Source of the DNA: CALKJP01 sp046299555 | GTDB lineage: Bacteria > Bacteroidota > Bacteroidia > JACCXN01 | Direction: 5' to 3' | Assembly: GCA_046299555.1 (NCBI GenBank) | Contig: JBKBHS010000003.1 | Span: 124,001 to 188,000, forward strand | DNA: 64,000 nt | In this document: positions 43,900 to 53,395 of the stretch, piece by piece | Position numbering within the stretch: position 1 is the first letter of the stretch | How the letters are laid out: each line of letters begins with the position of its first letter | Notes under the pieces: generated by a model | What the model saw: the letters and a program-made list of their open reading frames with translations, nothing else | Told to the model about the DNA's origin: nothing | The model's database searches: none | Made by a program: the position numbers and the translations under genes

Positions 43900-44673
43900 A
43901 TGAAAACTAAAAAAGAGATTACTGAAAATTGGCTTCCAAGATATACCGGAACTAAATTAGAAGATTTTGGGAAATATATATTATTGACAAATTTTAATAA
44001 CTATGTACAAAAATTTGCAGAGATGCATAATGTACCCGTTAATGGGACCGATAAAGCCATGCCCAATGCCAGTGCAGATGGAATTACAATAGTTAATTTT
44101 GGAATGGGTAGTGCCAATGCTGCAACTATTATGGATTTATTAAGCAGTATACAACCTAAAGCCGTTCTATTTTTAGGGAAATGCGGAGGTTTAAAAAAGA
44201 AAAACAATTTAGGTGATTTAATCTTACCTATTGCAGCAATTAGAGGCGAAGGAACATCGAACGACTATTTTCCACCGGAAGTACCTGCTCTGCCTGCATT
44301 TAGCTTACAAAAAGCAATTTCCACTACTATTAGAAATTATAATTTAGATTATTGGACAGGTACTATTTACACCACCAATAGAAGAGTTTGGGAACATGAT
44401 GATGATTTTAAAGAATATCTCAGAAAAATAAGAGTTATGGGAATAGATATGGAAACTGCAACATTATTTATTACCGGATTTTATAATCAAATACCAACCG
44501 GTGCATTACTTTTAGTTTCTGATCAACCTATGATTCCTGATGGAGTAAAAACTGCAGAAAGCGATGCAAAAGTTACTTCTAACTATGTAGATTTACACAT
44601 TAGAATTGGCGTAGACGCCTTAAAAGAACTAATTAATAATGGATTAACAGTTAAACATCTTCGTTTCGACTAA
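43900..44673 (+). CDS. amn: AMP nucleosidase (short Bacteroidota form)
   Basis: This 257-residue phosphorylase-fold enzyme cleaves AMP to adenine and ribose 5-phosphate. Visible are TIVNFGMGSANAATIMDLLS, LFLGKCGGLKKKNNLGDLIL, RGEGTSNDYFPPEVPALP, the purine/ribose-binding GIDMETATLFITGF, and the catalytic-acid region LLVSDQPMIPDGVK. It is much shorter than E. coli Amn because the N-terminal regulatory domain is absent, as usual in this phylum. It is followed at 1 bp by holA. Confidence 0.9.
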   Translation: MKTKKEITENWLPRYTGTKLEDFGKYILLTNFNNYVQKFAEMHNVPVNGTDKAMPNASADGITIVNFGMGSANAATIMDLLSSIQPKAVLFLGKCGGLKKKNNLGDLILPIAAIRGEGTSNDYFPPEVPALPAFSLQKAISTTIRNYNLDYWTGTIYTTNRRVWEHDDDFKEYLRKIRVMGIDMETATLFITGFYNQIPTGALLLVSDQPMIPDGVKTAESDAKVTSNYVDLHIRIGVDALKELINNGLTVKHLRFD

Positions 44674-44674
44674 A

Positions 44675-45676
44675 ATGGGATTTACATACGAACAAATTTT
44701 AAATGATTTAAAAAATAAAAAATATCATCCGATATATTTTCTTTGTGGAGAAGAGCCTTATTATATCGACAAAATTTCGGATTATATTGAAAACCATGTA
44801 TTAGACGAAGCGGAAAAAAGCTTTAATCAAACCATACTCTATGGCAGAGATACGGATGCAATTACAATTATTAATGAAGCCAAACGATACCCAATGATGG
44901 CTGATCGACAAGTAGTAATTGTTAAAGAAGCGCAGGATATTAAAAAAATTGAAGAACTTAATGCTTATTTCGAAAATCCTACTCCAACTACTCTTCTGGT
45001 TATATGCTACAAAAAGAAAAGTGTAGATAAGCGAACCGCATTTGGAAAAAATGTAAGTAAAAATTCGGTTTATTTTGAATCGGCTAAACTTTACGACAAT
45101 AAAATACCCGAATGGATTGATGCCTATGTAAAAGAAAAAAAATATAAAATTGATCCCAAAGCAGCAATCATGCTTACAGAGTTTTTAGGAAATGATTTGG
45201 CTAAAATCTCAAATGAAATAGATAAATTAATTTTAAATATTTCTTCTAATGAAATTATTACTCCGGCTATAATTGAAATATTTATAGGCATTAGTAAAGA
45301 TTACAATGTATTTGAATTAACCAAAGCCTTAGGATTAAAAGATGTTTTAAAAGCTAACAGAATTGTAAATTACTTTGCTGCAAATCCTAAAAATAATCCA
45401 TTTATTCTTATAATTAGTAATCTTTACAGTTACTTTAATAAACTAATAATTACACATTCACTAAAAAATCAATCTGATAATGTTATAGCATCTGAATTAG
45501 GAGTAAATCCATTTTTCGTAAAAGAATATAAAACAGCATGCGCTAATTATGATTATAAAAAATTAGTTGAAATTATAAGTTTACTTCATGAGTACGACTT
45601 AAAATCTAAAGGAGTTAACAACAATCAAGAAGATAGTGAACTTTTAAAAGAACTTGTTTTTAAAATTTTACATTAA
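44675..45676 (+). CDS. holA: DNA polymerase III subunit delta
   Basis: This 333-residue clamp-loader subunit opens the sliding clamp. The family pattern is visible: HPIYFLCGEEPYYIDKISDY, FNQTILYGRDTDAITIINEA, RYPMMADRQVVIVKEAQDIK, YIFENP-type loop FENPTPTTLLVICYKKKSVD, and LTEFLGNDLAKISNEIDKLI. The C-terminal collar helices end in SKGVNNNQEDSELLKELVFK. It is sandwiched between amn and an alpha/beta hydrolase with 1-2 bp gaps, implying one transcript. Confidence 0.94.
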   Translation: MGFTYEQILNDLKNKKYHPIYFLCGEEPYYIDKISDYIENHVLDEAEKSFNQTILYGRDTDAITIINEAKRYPMMADRQVVIVKEAQDIKKIEELNAYFENPTPTTLLVICYKKKSVDKRTAFGKNVSKNSVYFESAKLYDNKIPEWIDAYVKEKKYKIDPKAAIMLTEFLGNDLAKISNEIDKLILNISSNEIITPAIIEIFIGISKDYNVFELTKALGLKDVLKANRIVNYFAANPKNNPFILIISNLYSYFNKLIITHSLKNQSDNVIASELGVNPFFVKEYKTACANYDYKKLVEIISLLHEYDLKSKGVNNNQEDSELLKELVFKILH

Positions 45677-45678
45677 AC

Positions 45679-46497
45679 GTGAAGCATTACGAAACAATAG
45701 AATTTAAAAAGGCAAAAATTCGCTACTTTATTAAAGGCAAAGGTAAAGCTGTGGTATTATTACATGGCCTTCTTGAATCAAGCGAAATGTGGGGCGATTA
45801 TGCTACTGAACTTGCAAAAAAATTCAAAGTAATTGCTATTGATTTACCCGGTCATGGACAATCAGAAAGTATTGGATACGTTCATTCAATGGAAATGATG
45901 GCAGATATAGTTATGTACATATTAAAAATACATAGATATAAATATGCTGTTTTAATTGGTCATTCTATGGGAGGATATGTGAGTATGGCATTTGCAGAGA
46001 AATATCCTGATGCTACTAAAGGAGTATGTTTGTTTCATTCGCATGCCGCTGCCGATAATGAATTAAAAAAGAAAGACAGAGATAGAATGATTGAAGCAGT
46101 TAAGAAAAATCATAAAAAAGTTATTCAGCATTTAATACCAAACTTATTTACTGTTGCTTCACGCAATACCTATAAAACTGAAATTCAGCAATTGGTAAAA
46201 GCCGGTTTAAAAACTACAAAGAGAGGATTTATAGCGGCTTTGCAAGGAATGAAAGACCGCATAGATAGAGAAATCGTTTTACGCTTTGCCCCCTTCCCTA
46301 TTTTATATATTATAGGCAAAGAAGACCCTGTAATAAATCTGTATCAAGCATTAGAACAAGCCTCACGCCCTCGAGATATAAAAACTGTAGTACTTGAAAA
46401 TGTAGCCCACATGGGCTTTATTGAAGCACATGATATTTGTTTAAAAGAAATTAAACAATTTGTTCAAAGGGCGCATCGCTTAAAAATTCCTAAGTAA
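45679..46497 (+). CDS. Alpha/beta hydrolase
   Basis: This 272-residue enzyme starts with GTG at 45679, 2 bp after holA. The fold is clear: oxyanion motif VLLHGLLESSEMWGDY, nucleophile elbow GHSMGGYVSMAF (Ser-His-Asp triad; Ser in GHSMG), acid region IIGKEDPVINLYQ and the histidine in NVAHMGFIEA. It has a short helical lid (ELKKKDRDRMIEAVKKNHKK). The substrate is not deducible. No signal peptide is present, so it is probably cytoplasmic. Confidence 0.93.
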   Translation: MKHYETIEFKKAKIRYFIKGKGKAVVLLHGLLESSEMWGDYATELAKKFKVIAIDLPGHGQSESIGYVHSMEMMADIVMYILKIHRYKYAVLIGHSMGGYVSMAFAEKYPDATKGVCLFHSHAAADNELKKKDRDRMIEAVKKNHKKVIQHLIPNLFTVASRNTYKTEIQQLVKAGLKTTKRGFIAALQGMKDRIDREIVLRFAPFPILYIIGKEDPVINLYQALEQASRPRDIKTVVLENVAHMGFIEAHDICLKEIKQFVQRAHRLKIPK

Positions 46498-46512
46498 TAA
46501 ATTTTTCAATTA

Positions 46513-48270
46513 TTAATTACATATTACAACTTTTCCAAAATTATTTAAGGTTTTTATATAGTAAATTCCATTATCTAAAGCACTTAAATTAATTTGTTCA
46601 ATACCATAGTTTTCAATCTCTTTGCTTAATACTAATTTACCAACCGAATCAAATACATAAATTGTTTTTTCATTTGATTGTGGTGTAAATTCAATTGTAA
46701 AAATACCATTGCTAGGATTAGGATAAATTTTTAATTTATTTAATGTTTTAACATTGTTTATTTTTTCAATACCTGTAAAACTTAAGCCACATGGAGTACT
46801 ATCTGCTAAAAACATTTGTTTTAAACTATCAACTCGTAATTCTAATAAATTAACACTTCCATTTGGCCATGCATTAATGGTATCTCGAGCATAAACAAAA
46901 GCAATATCTAATGTTTGTTTTTGTCCTGGTTGAAAAGTAATTGGACCGGTTGAAGCTAATATCCTTCTATCATAAGGAATATTATTAGTACTTGATTCAC
47001 TCCATGGAGGCATTATTATTCCATTGGTACCAAAACCCAATGTATCTGAATTTCCAGGAAAAGAAAATTTAGATGGAATATTTGTTGTATTAGGATCACT
47101 TAAATGTCCATTTCCACCATACAATAATTGAGTGCCGTCTAACCAAATACATTTTAAATAATTATAATAATTTAAAGTGATGGAGGGATCTGTCATAGCA
47201 GAATTTCCGATTCCTCCTAAAATATGAAATACCATTGAATAATCTAAACCTCTATATTCGTTATCTACAATACCGTCACCAAAACCTATTCCATTTATTG
47301 ATTCATTATTATAAATTCCAAAAGGATTATCAATTCCATCATTGTCCTGTTTTACCCCTTTTAAAAATACAGTTGCTTGCGCAGGTGGAAATGCGCCATA
47401 ACTTCCCGGATTACCATTCCCATCTATAGAATCCCCATTATATCCATATACATATCCTTTTGAAACATTTGTACCAACAAAATCATCCGAATAAGCACCT
47501 ATATCAAAATCGGTAAAATATCCTACCATTGTTGAATCATAGGTATTATTAGAGCGATTGTAAATATCATAGTGTAAAAAAATTGCATCGTTTAGCATAC
47601 TAGATTGTGAACAATTATATGCGTACTGCATTCCATGAATTTCAATTTTTAATTTTTCACCAAATGTTTCATTATGTGTGCCTCTGTCATCATTACAAAT
47701 AAAATAAATACATTCATCACCTCTTATTAAAGGATAATCTCCATTTTGAGGATCATATACTCCATTGTTATTATAATCTACAAATGGAGCAAGATTGGCA
47801 CTTTGGCCTAATGCTGTATTGCCATGTGCAGGCCATGTACCAATAGATACCGGCATAGTATAGCCGGGCAACCAGAAATTAGAAACATGATATAAAATTT
47901 CTTGTCGAGAAACTTTCCAAATTTTTCTCCATGTTGAATCATACAATGCATTATAGTGAATTGAATCAGAAATAGGACCTGGGTATAAATCTAAACCCAT
48001 TAAATACATTTGTCCTGCTAAATGAATTTGATTATTTAATTTTCCTCCAATCCATAAACTTCCAGAAAAAATTGTATGACTTCCTGATCCAATTGGAACT
48101 TCATGAGTTGGTCTTTGTATTAAATCAAATGAATACAAATTGTTATTCCAAATTCTACTTTTTACATTATTTACAACAATAGTGTCTGACTTTAGAAAAT
48201 TATAAAATTGCTGAGCAGATATTGGTAGCGTTATTGCTAATACAATTAATAGTAGATATATTTTTTTCAT
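46513..48270 (-). CDS. T9SS-exported protein, paralog of the following large gene
   Basis: This 585-residue protein has a signal peptide (MKKIYLLLIVLAITLPISAQ) and a T9SS sorting domain (IYPNPSNGIFTIEFTPQSNE to NFGKVVICN). The body contains calcium-loop-like Asp/Asn-rich segments (FVDYNNNGVYDPQNGDYPLI, KQDNDGIDNPFGIYNNESIN, GIGFGDGIVDNEYRG, LLYGGNGHLSDPNTTN). The same blocks in the same order occur in the adjacent 1366-residue protein, so the pair arose by duplication. It lies downstream of that gene. Surface or extracellular role inferred; no catalytic motif recognised. Confidence 0.9.
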   Translation of the reverse strand: MKKIYLLLIVLAITLPISAQQFYNFLKSDTIVVNNVKSRIWNNNLYSFDLIQRPTHEVPIGSGSHTIFSGSLWIGGKLNNQIHLAGQMYLMGLDLYPGPISDSIHYNALYDSTWRKIWKVSRQEILYHVSNFWLPGYTMPVSIGTWPAHGNTALGQSANLAPFVDYNNNGVYDPQNGDYPLIRGDECIYFICNDDRGTHNETFGEKLKIEIHGMQYAYNCSQSSMLNDAIFLHYDIYNRSNNTYDSTMVGYFTDFDIGAYSDDFVGTNVSKGYVYGYNGDSIDGNGNPGSYGAFPPAQATVFLKGVKQDNDGIDNPFGIYNNESINGIGFGDGIVDNEYRGLDYSMVFHILGGIGNSAMTDPSITLNYYNYLKCIWLDGTQLLYGGNGHLSDPNTTNIPSKFSFPGNSDTLGFGTNGIIMPPWSESSTNNIPYDRRILASTGPITFQPGQKQTLDIAFVYARDTINAWPNGSVNLLELRVDSLKQMFLADSTPCGLSFTGIEKINNVKTLNKLKIYPNPSNGIFTIEFTPQSNEKTIYVFDSVGKLVLSKEIENYGIEQINLSALDNGIYYIKTLNNFGKVVICN

Positions 48271-48283
48271 GATAAATCTTTTT

Positions 48284-48299
48284 TAATGTTTAAACATTA
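48284..48299. promoter_or_regulatory. Palindrome upstream of T9SS paralog
   Basis: TAATGTTTAAACATTA lies 13 bp before the ATG at 48270. The same sequence is before AMP nucleosidase (43878). The rest of the 124-bp gap holds an unusual GC-richer patch (48308-48385) with no gene. Confidence 0.4.
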
Positions 48300-48394
48300 T
48301 TATTTTTCACCGCGCCCGATTCTCACTAACAAATATTCCCACCTTTTATATTTGCAGAAAGAACCGGGACGATGAGGGACTAATTTCATATTTA

Positions 48395-51300
48395 TTAGAA
48401 GGTATCTAAGTCAACAGGACGCATTACACCGTACCACTTCACTACTTTTTGTCCTACTCCCGGCACATCTACATGTATTAAGTAAATGCCACTGGCTACC
48501 GGTATATTTGCCTGATTCTTTAAATCCCAATCTAAAGAGGTTTTCGTATCTGCTTTGTTAAATCTTCTCACTAAGGTTCCATTCATGGTGTATATCGATA
48601 TTTGACATTCTTGCGGAAGATTTACTATCTTAATACGATTATCTAACTGGTTCTTTTCATACTCGCTAAATGCGTAATATGGATTTGGTACAACATTTAT
48701 CAATTGTAAAGCATCTTCTGCCAATGCTTGATCTTTTTCTACCACGGCCATATCTTTTGTATCGAAGCGATAAAGCGGCCATGTATTGTTTAAATTTGTC
48801 CCTGTATCATATTTAGCATACGAACGGTTTACTTTTATACTGATTCGTACATCGGTATCTAATAATTTAGCATCTTTTTCTAATAATGGCCAGCCTACCC
48901 ACATGCAGCTTCTCCACACATTTCTTGCATCTGGAGAATTTGTTGGATTAGCATTTGTAGCTGCTGCTGTTAATCGTTCGTACATCCACTTACCTTCATC
49001 ATAAGCAGGCATATCATTTGGTCCGTTTCCATTGTTATCAAACACATAGATAAAATGTTTGCCTCCATAAATTGGATCGAATAATTGAGAAAGAGTTGTT
49101 GATGTTGGATTCCATATCATATCTCTTCCATTATCGGCAGCTAACCATGAATCTTCTGAAAAAGCCATGTTTAAACGCTGTCCTGTTTCTTGGCATATAG
49201 CGTATCCCGGAAACCACCCCATGCCTATTGTGCCGGTTCCATCTGGTTGTCCAGATTTGGTTACACTTGGCGATTTACGCAACATATTTTTAACTGCTCC
49301 CCCTTCAGCCAAGGCAGAGAACGCATTGTTTTCTACTACACAACATCTTGTCCACTTGCTCTTGTCTGCTGTTATAACGATATCTACACTCTTAATCAGA
49401 TTAAGGTTTGCTAAATTGACAGTTAAGGCATTTAATCCCGGAGCATCGGCATTATAGGTTTGATTATTGGCAATTTGTGGATAAGCTACTAATGAGTATG
49501 GTGCCCACCAACCATTCACAACTTTTTCATATACTTCTTTTGGATCTTTTGTCGTATAATCATTATATACTGATAAGTTTGGATCGGTAAATGTCCCTGA
49601 TCGTATCCAGTTTATTGGACTTGCTCCATCGGCATCTGAAACTCCGGTTAACCAACGCTTCCCTGCATCTGCAAATGTTATGCTCGACTCAATAAAGCCA
49701 TTTCCTTCGTTAGGAAGTGCGCCAGGATTTCTTACTTGCTCTATAAATACCGCCAATCCCCATTTTGAAATGATTTGTTCATTGCCTATTTGAATTGTTT
49801 TTTCTGATTTAACTTCTTCGCCCGTTGTTAAATTTTTCAATATCCAGCGCGCACTATCAACAGCATTTCCTATTACATTAAATCGCAATTCGAATTCTGC
49901 ATTTGGCACAACTAATGGGTCAACTACATAAATATTTACCGGACCTTTACCCTTTTCGTATGTTACTTCTCCTTGATTTACATTTAATAATACTTTTTCT
50001 TCCGATTCTTTAGTCATTGATATTGCTCTTCCGCCATTACCGGTACCTTCAATTCGAGTAATAAATGGACCTTCTCCATACTCAGAATTAATTTGTAAGC
50101 CACCGGGACTTGTAATGTGTGGAATTGCAGCATAAACTTTTATTGCCCCTGATAAACTTTTTCTGCTTTGTTTATAAGGTTTCTTTTGTCCATCTAGTTG
50201 CAAAGGATCATTTGGATCATATTTTTTAAATTGGTTGTATCCGTAAGCAATGGCCATGTAATAATAAGTCTTATGATTTACCAATCGTTTATCGTTAGTA
50301 GCAAATTTATCTTCGGTAATACGGAAAGTATGTTGAATACCTTTATCTTGACCATTGACCATCTCTTGAGGAATATTTGCATTTAAAGCTTCATTAAATT
50401 CAAAATTTACTAATTGTTTAACACTATCTTTAATATCACATTGCGCTACAAGTCTTGCTCTATCAGGATTATATAATTCTTCCGGTGAAACGGTTCCATC
50501 CTTTAATTGAAATATTTGATATCCTTGGAAACGATATTTACGATCATATCTTAAAGTATCTTTAGTAATAACTTGATTGTATTGACCTGTAAGAGAATCG
50601 AGCACATACGTTGTAAATGTACTTACAGCAAATTCAGGAATTTGAGGATCTATTTCTTCATATTGCTCATTATAATTATTTGAACCCAATGGATTGCTTA
50701 GATGTAATATTAATTCGCGATTAAGCTCTACAATTTTTACATTTGGAGCATCCGGACCATTTAATACACGAAAACAGTTTTCGAATAATGCTTGCGCTTT
50801 ATCATCTGCTTCTTTTAATTTAGAAACGGATGCAAACGGTCCTCCTGATGTAGCACGTGCCCATACTACACCAACAGTAATGTCATTTACTGCTCCCGGT
50901 AACAATACAAAAGGCCCTGCCGATTGAACAAATCTTCTATCAAAAGGCAAATTACCTTCTGATTCTTCGCTCCAGTAAGGCATAGGTTTACCTTGAGTAC
51001 CCCAATGATATTCTTGATCTGAATCGGCTGGGAACATAAAATCGCATGGAGTATTAATATCTGCTTTAGGATCAGAGATATGTCCATTGCCACCATACAC
51101 CATTTTTGTTCCATCTCTCCAAATACCGCGTAAGTAATTATAATAATCTGCAGCAGTTACAGGATTTCCAATTACACTATTATCATTATTAAAATAAACA
51201 AATCTTCTCATCCCAAAACGTTCGTTATCAATAATCCCATCTCCATAACCCAAACCGTTTAAAGCTTCGTTTTGTCCAATCCCTTCAGCATTATCTATTC

Positions 51301-52495
51301 CATCATTATCTTGATATGGTCCTTCAAAAAAATCTACCCCTATTGCCGGTGGTTGAACACCGTATTGATTTACTCCACCAGTGCCATCTACTTCGGTTCC
51401 ATTATAACAATATCCTAAACCACGCATTACATCACATCCAACAAAATCATCATTAAATAATCCTAAATCAGGATCGGTAAATACGCCAAAATATGTATTG
51501 GTTAATGTAAAAGTAGAGCGATTGATTAAACGATAATTATAAAAAGTCATATTATTAATTTCATCATTGGTAGAAAATGCAAAAGCCTGTGCATGAATTT
51601 CCATACCAATGGGCGAACCGCCTGATTCAGTATGCACATTTCCTTTATCATTAAAAATCCACCACAAGGTTTGGTCGCCATATAATCGCTCGGTACGATC
51701 AGTTTTACAATCAATGCTATTGTTTACATCATACAAAGGATAATCACCATCATAGGGATTATAATTTCCATCACTATTCCTATCGAAAAAAGGAGCTAAA
51801 TAATAATCTTGACCAGCTGAAACATCACCATGTGCAGGCCAATTTAAAATTATATCAGGTATTTTATATCCTTGAAATTCCTTATCATCGTCCGGATCAC
51901 TTGTTTGAGTTGTATTATACCAAGCAATAAATTCATCTACCTGTGCTCTTGTTATAACAAAATGTTGATCCCACTTAGCACATGTGTTAGCATCGGTTGC
52001 AGCAAAGTTTTTACTTAATGGTCCAGTCCAATAATCAACGCCATTTGTTCTATACATTTGAGCCGCAAGTTTTAATTGTCCGTTTACATCTTGACCTCCT
52101 AACCATAATGCACCGGCAAATAAAGAGTGCTTTCCTGAACCTTTTGGAACTTCATAACGAGGAGTTTGTACTAAATCCCACCACATATCGCCACCGGTGT
52201 GAATTAATGTTCTAACATTATTCAATTGTAAATCGGTTGAACTTTTTGCGGGCGTACATCCAGACAATGTTGATTGAGGCCAATTAGCAGGTTTTGGAGT
52301 ACTACTTTCAGGATTTTTTGCAGTTAACGTTAAAAAGGAAATTACTAAAAAACATGTAATTAGTTTTTTATTTTTTGATTTTTTAATTATAAAATAAATT
52401 AAATCTTTAATAATGGCCGGTGCATCTTTTTTTACTGATAGTGTATTAACTTTAATACAATCAGTACATTTTTGGTTTGAATAGATAGTACCCAT
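48395..52495 (-). CDS. Large T9SS-type exported protein
   Basis: This is about 1366 residues from the ATG at 52495; a TTG at 52519 would add 8. It has a long basic N-region before the hydrophobic segment (LITCFLVISFLTLTAKNPES, about residues 45-62), so an extended signal peptide is implied. The first half has the Asp/Asn-rich blocks shared with the neighbour (FFDRNSDGNYNPYDGDYPLY, YQDNDGIDNAEGIGQNEALN, GLGYGDGIIDNERFG, MVYGGNGHISDPKAD). The second half is beta-rich, and the end (INVVPNPYYAFSEYE, ISIYTMNGTLVRRF, VASGIYLIHVDVPGVGQKVV) is a FlgD/T9SS-type sorting domain. It follows a LytTR regulator; a 21-bp-phased direct repeat lies about 110 bp upstream. Surface protein; function unknown. Confidence 0.88.
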   Translation of the reverse strand: MGTIYSNQKCTDCIKVNTLSVKKDAPAIIKDLIYFIIKKSKNKKLITCFLVISFLTLTAKNPESSTPKPANWPQSTLSGCTPAKSSTDLQLNNVRTLIHTGGDMWWDLVQTPRYEVPKGSGKHSLFAGALWLGGQDVNGQLKLAAQMYRTNGVDYWTGPLSKNFAATDANTCAKWDQHFVITRAQVDEFIAWYNTTQTSDPDDDKEFQGYKIPDIILNWPAHGDVSAGQDYYLAPFFDRNSDGNYNPYDGDYPLYDVNNSIDCKTDRTERLYGDQTLWWIFNDKGNVHTESGGSPIGMEIHAQAFAFSTNDEINNMTFYNYRLINRSTFTLTNTYFGVFTDPDLGLFNDDFVGCDVMRGLGYCYNGTEVDGTGGVNQYGVQPPAIGVDFFEGPYQDNDGIDNAEGIGQNEALNGLGYGDGIIDNERFGMRRFVYFNNDNSVIGNPVTAADYYNYLRGIWRDGTKMVYGGNGHISDPKADINTPCDFMFPADSDQEYHWGTQGKPMPYWSEESEGNLPFDRRFVQSAGPFVLLPGAVNDITVGVVWARATSGGPFASVSKLKEADDKAQALFENCFRVLNGPDAPNVKIVELNRELILHLSNPLGSNNYNEQYEEIDPQIPEFAVSTFTTYVLDSLTGQYNQVITKDTLRYDRKYRFQGYQIFQLKDGTVSPEELYNPDRARLVAQCDIKDSVKQLVNFEFNEALNANIPQEMVNGQDKGIQHTFRITEDKFATNDKRLVNHKTYYYMAIAYGYNQFKKYDPNDPLQLDGQKKPYKQSRKSLSGAIKVYAAIPHITSPGGLQINSEYGEGPFITRIEGTGNGGRAISMTKESEEKVLLNVNQGEVTYEKGKGPVNIYVVDPLVVPNAEFELRFNVIGNAVDSARWILKNLTTGEEVKSEKTIQIGNEQIISKWGLAVFIEQVRNPGALPNEGNGFIESSITFADAGKRWLTGVSDADGASPINWIRSGTFTDPNLSVYNDYTTKDPKEVYEKVVNGWWAPYSLVAYPQIANNQTYNADAPGLNALTVNLANLNLIKSVDIVITADKSKWTRCCVVENNAFSALAEGGAVKNMLRKSPSVTKSGQPDGTGTIGMGWFPGYAICQETGQRLNMAFSEDSWLAADNGRDMIWNPTSTTLSQLFDPIYGGKHFIYVFDNNGNGPNDMPAYDEGKWMYERLTAAATNANPTNSPDARNVWRSCMWVGWPLLEKDAKLLDTDVRISIKVNRSYAKYDTGTNLNNTWPLYRFDTKDMAVVEKDQALAEDALQLINVVPNPYYAFSEYEKNQLDNRIKIVNLPQECQISIYTMNGTLVRRFNKADTKTSLDWDLKNQANIPVASGIYLIHVDVPGVGQKVVKWYGVMRPVDLDTF

Positions 52496-52604
52496 ATGCC
52501 TTAGTTTTAAATTATACAATCGGTGGGATTGCTTTCTAAGGCAATGTTACGTAAGCATATTTAATATAAATACTGCAAATGAGCAGATGACAGAACTGAG
52601 TTAT

Positions 52605-52634
52605 TAAACGGCAGTAAATAATTTATAAACGGCA
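52605..52634. promoter_or_regulatory. Putative LytTR operator before the large T9SS gene
   Basis: TAAACGGCA at 52605-52613 recurs at 52626-52634, exactly 21 bp apart, on the strand opposite the gene (TGCCGTTTA when read with it). A near-identical pair occurs before the kinase gene at 55701-55730. The 21-bp phase matches LytTR-domain binding sites. Confidence 0.65.
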
Positions 52635-52638
52635 AAAG

Positions 52639-53391
52639 CTACAGAAATGAAATTTTATCTAAAAATTCTTGTTTTTTTCTTCGAGAAACTTCTACTTGAG
52701 AACCATCACTCATAATTACATAACCTCCTTCGCCTCTTATATATTTTTTGATGTGATTTAAATGAATAAGGTGTGAACGATGTATTCTAAAAAAGTTATC
52801 ATTTGAAAACAGTTCTTCATATTCACCTAAAGTTTTTGAAGTAACTATGCGTTTATTACCTTCTAAAATAATAGTTGTATAATTTCCATCAGATTCGCAT
52901 CGAATAATTTCTTTTAATCTTACAAAGGTTAATCCATCGCCTTCATGAAGTGCTATTTTTTTATCCGTTTGATCCGGCTTAATATTATTTAATAACGAAA
53001 GTATTTGTTCATTTTTAATCAATTTATCATTTTGTTTTTGAACAACTTTTTCTACTGCAGATTTTAAATCATCAATATCTATAGGTTTTAAAAGATAATC
53101 AATGGCGCTATATTTAATTGCTTTTATAGCATAATGGTCGTAAGCGGTGGTAAAAATTACATCGAAGTTGATGGATGAAAATTTTTGTAGTAAATCAAAA
53201 CCATTACCATTGGGCATTTCAATATCTAAAAAAATAAGTTGAGGAGCAAGTTCATTAATTAATTTATAAGCGTCATCTATATTTGTTGCCTTTGCAATAA
53301 TTTCTAAATTAGGACAATATTTTTCGATTAAGTTATGCAAAGATTCTCTTGCACCTTTTTCATCATCAATTATAATAACTTTTAATATCAT
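52639..53391 (-). CDS. LytTR-family response regulator
   Basis: This 250-residue regulator has a receiver domain with acidic D9-D10, phospho-acceptor D56 in LIFLDIEMPNGNG, T in FTTAYDHYA and K in DYLLKPI. A C-terminal LytTR domain follows (FFRIHRSHLIHLNHIKKYIR, GEGGYVIMSDGSQVEVSR). It lies 4 bp after the propeller kinase. Its own regulon is suggested by matched direct repeats in front of the kinase operon and the downstream secreted-protein gene. Confidence 0.95.
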   Translation of the reverse strand: MILKVIIIDDEKGARESLHNLIEKYCPNLEIIAKATNIDDAYKLINELAPQLIFLDIEMPNGNGFDLLQKFSSINFDVIFTTAYDHYAIKAIKYSAIDYLLKPIDIDDLKSAVEKVVQKQNDKLIKNEQILSLLNNIKPDQTDKKIALHEGDGLTFVRLKEIIRCESDGNYTTIILEGNKRIVTSKTLGEYEELFSNDNFFRIHRSHLIHLNHIKKYIRGEGGYVIMSDGSQVEVSRRKKQEFLDKISFL

Positions 53392-53395
53392 ACTT

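Noticed and set aside
44001..44207. Minus-strand frame inside AMP nucleosidase
   Set aside because: Shadow of a well-supported gene on the other strand.
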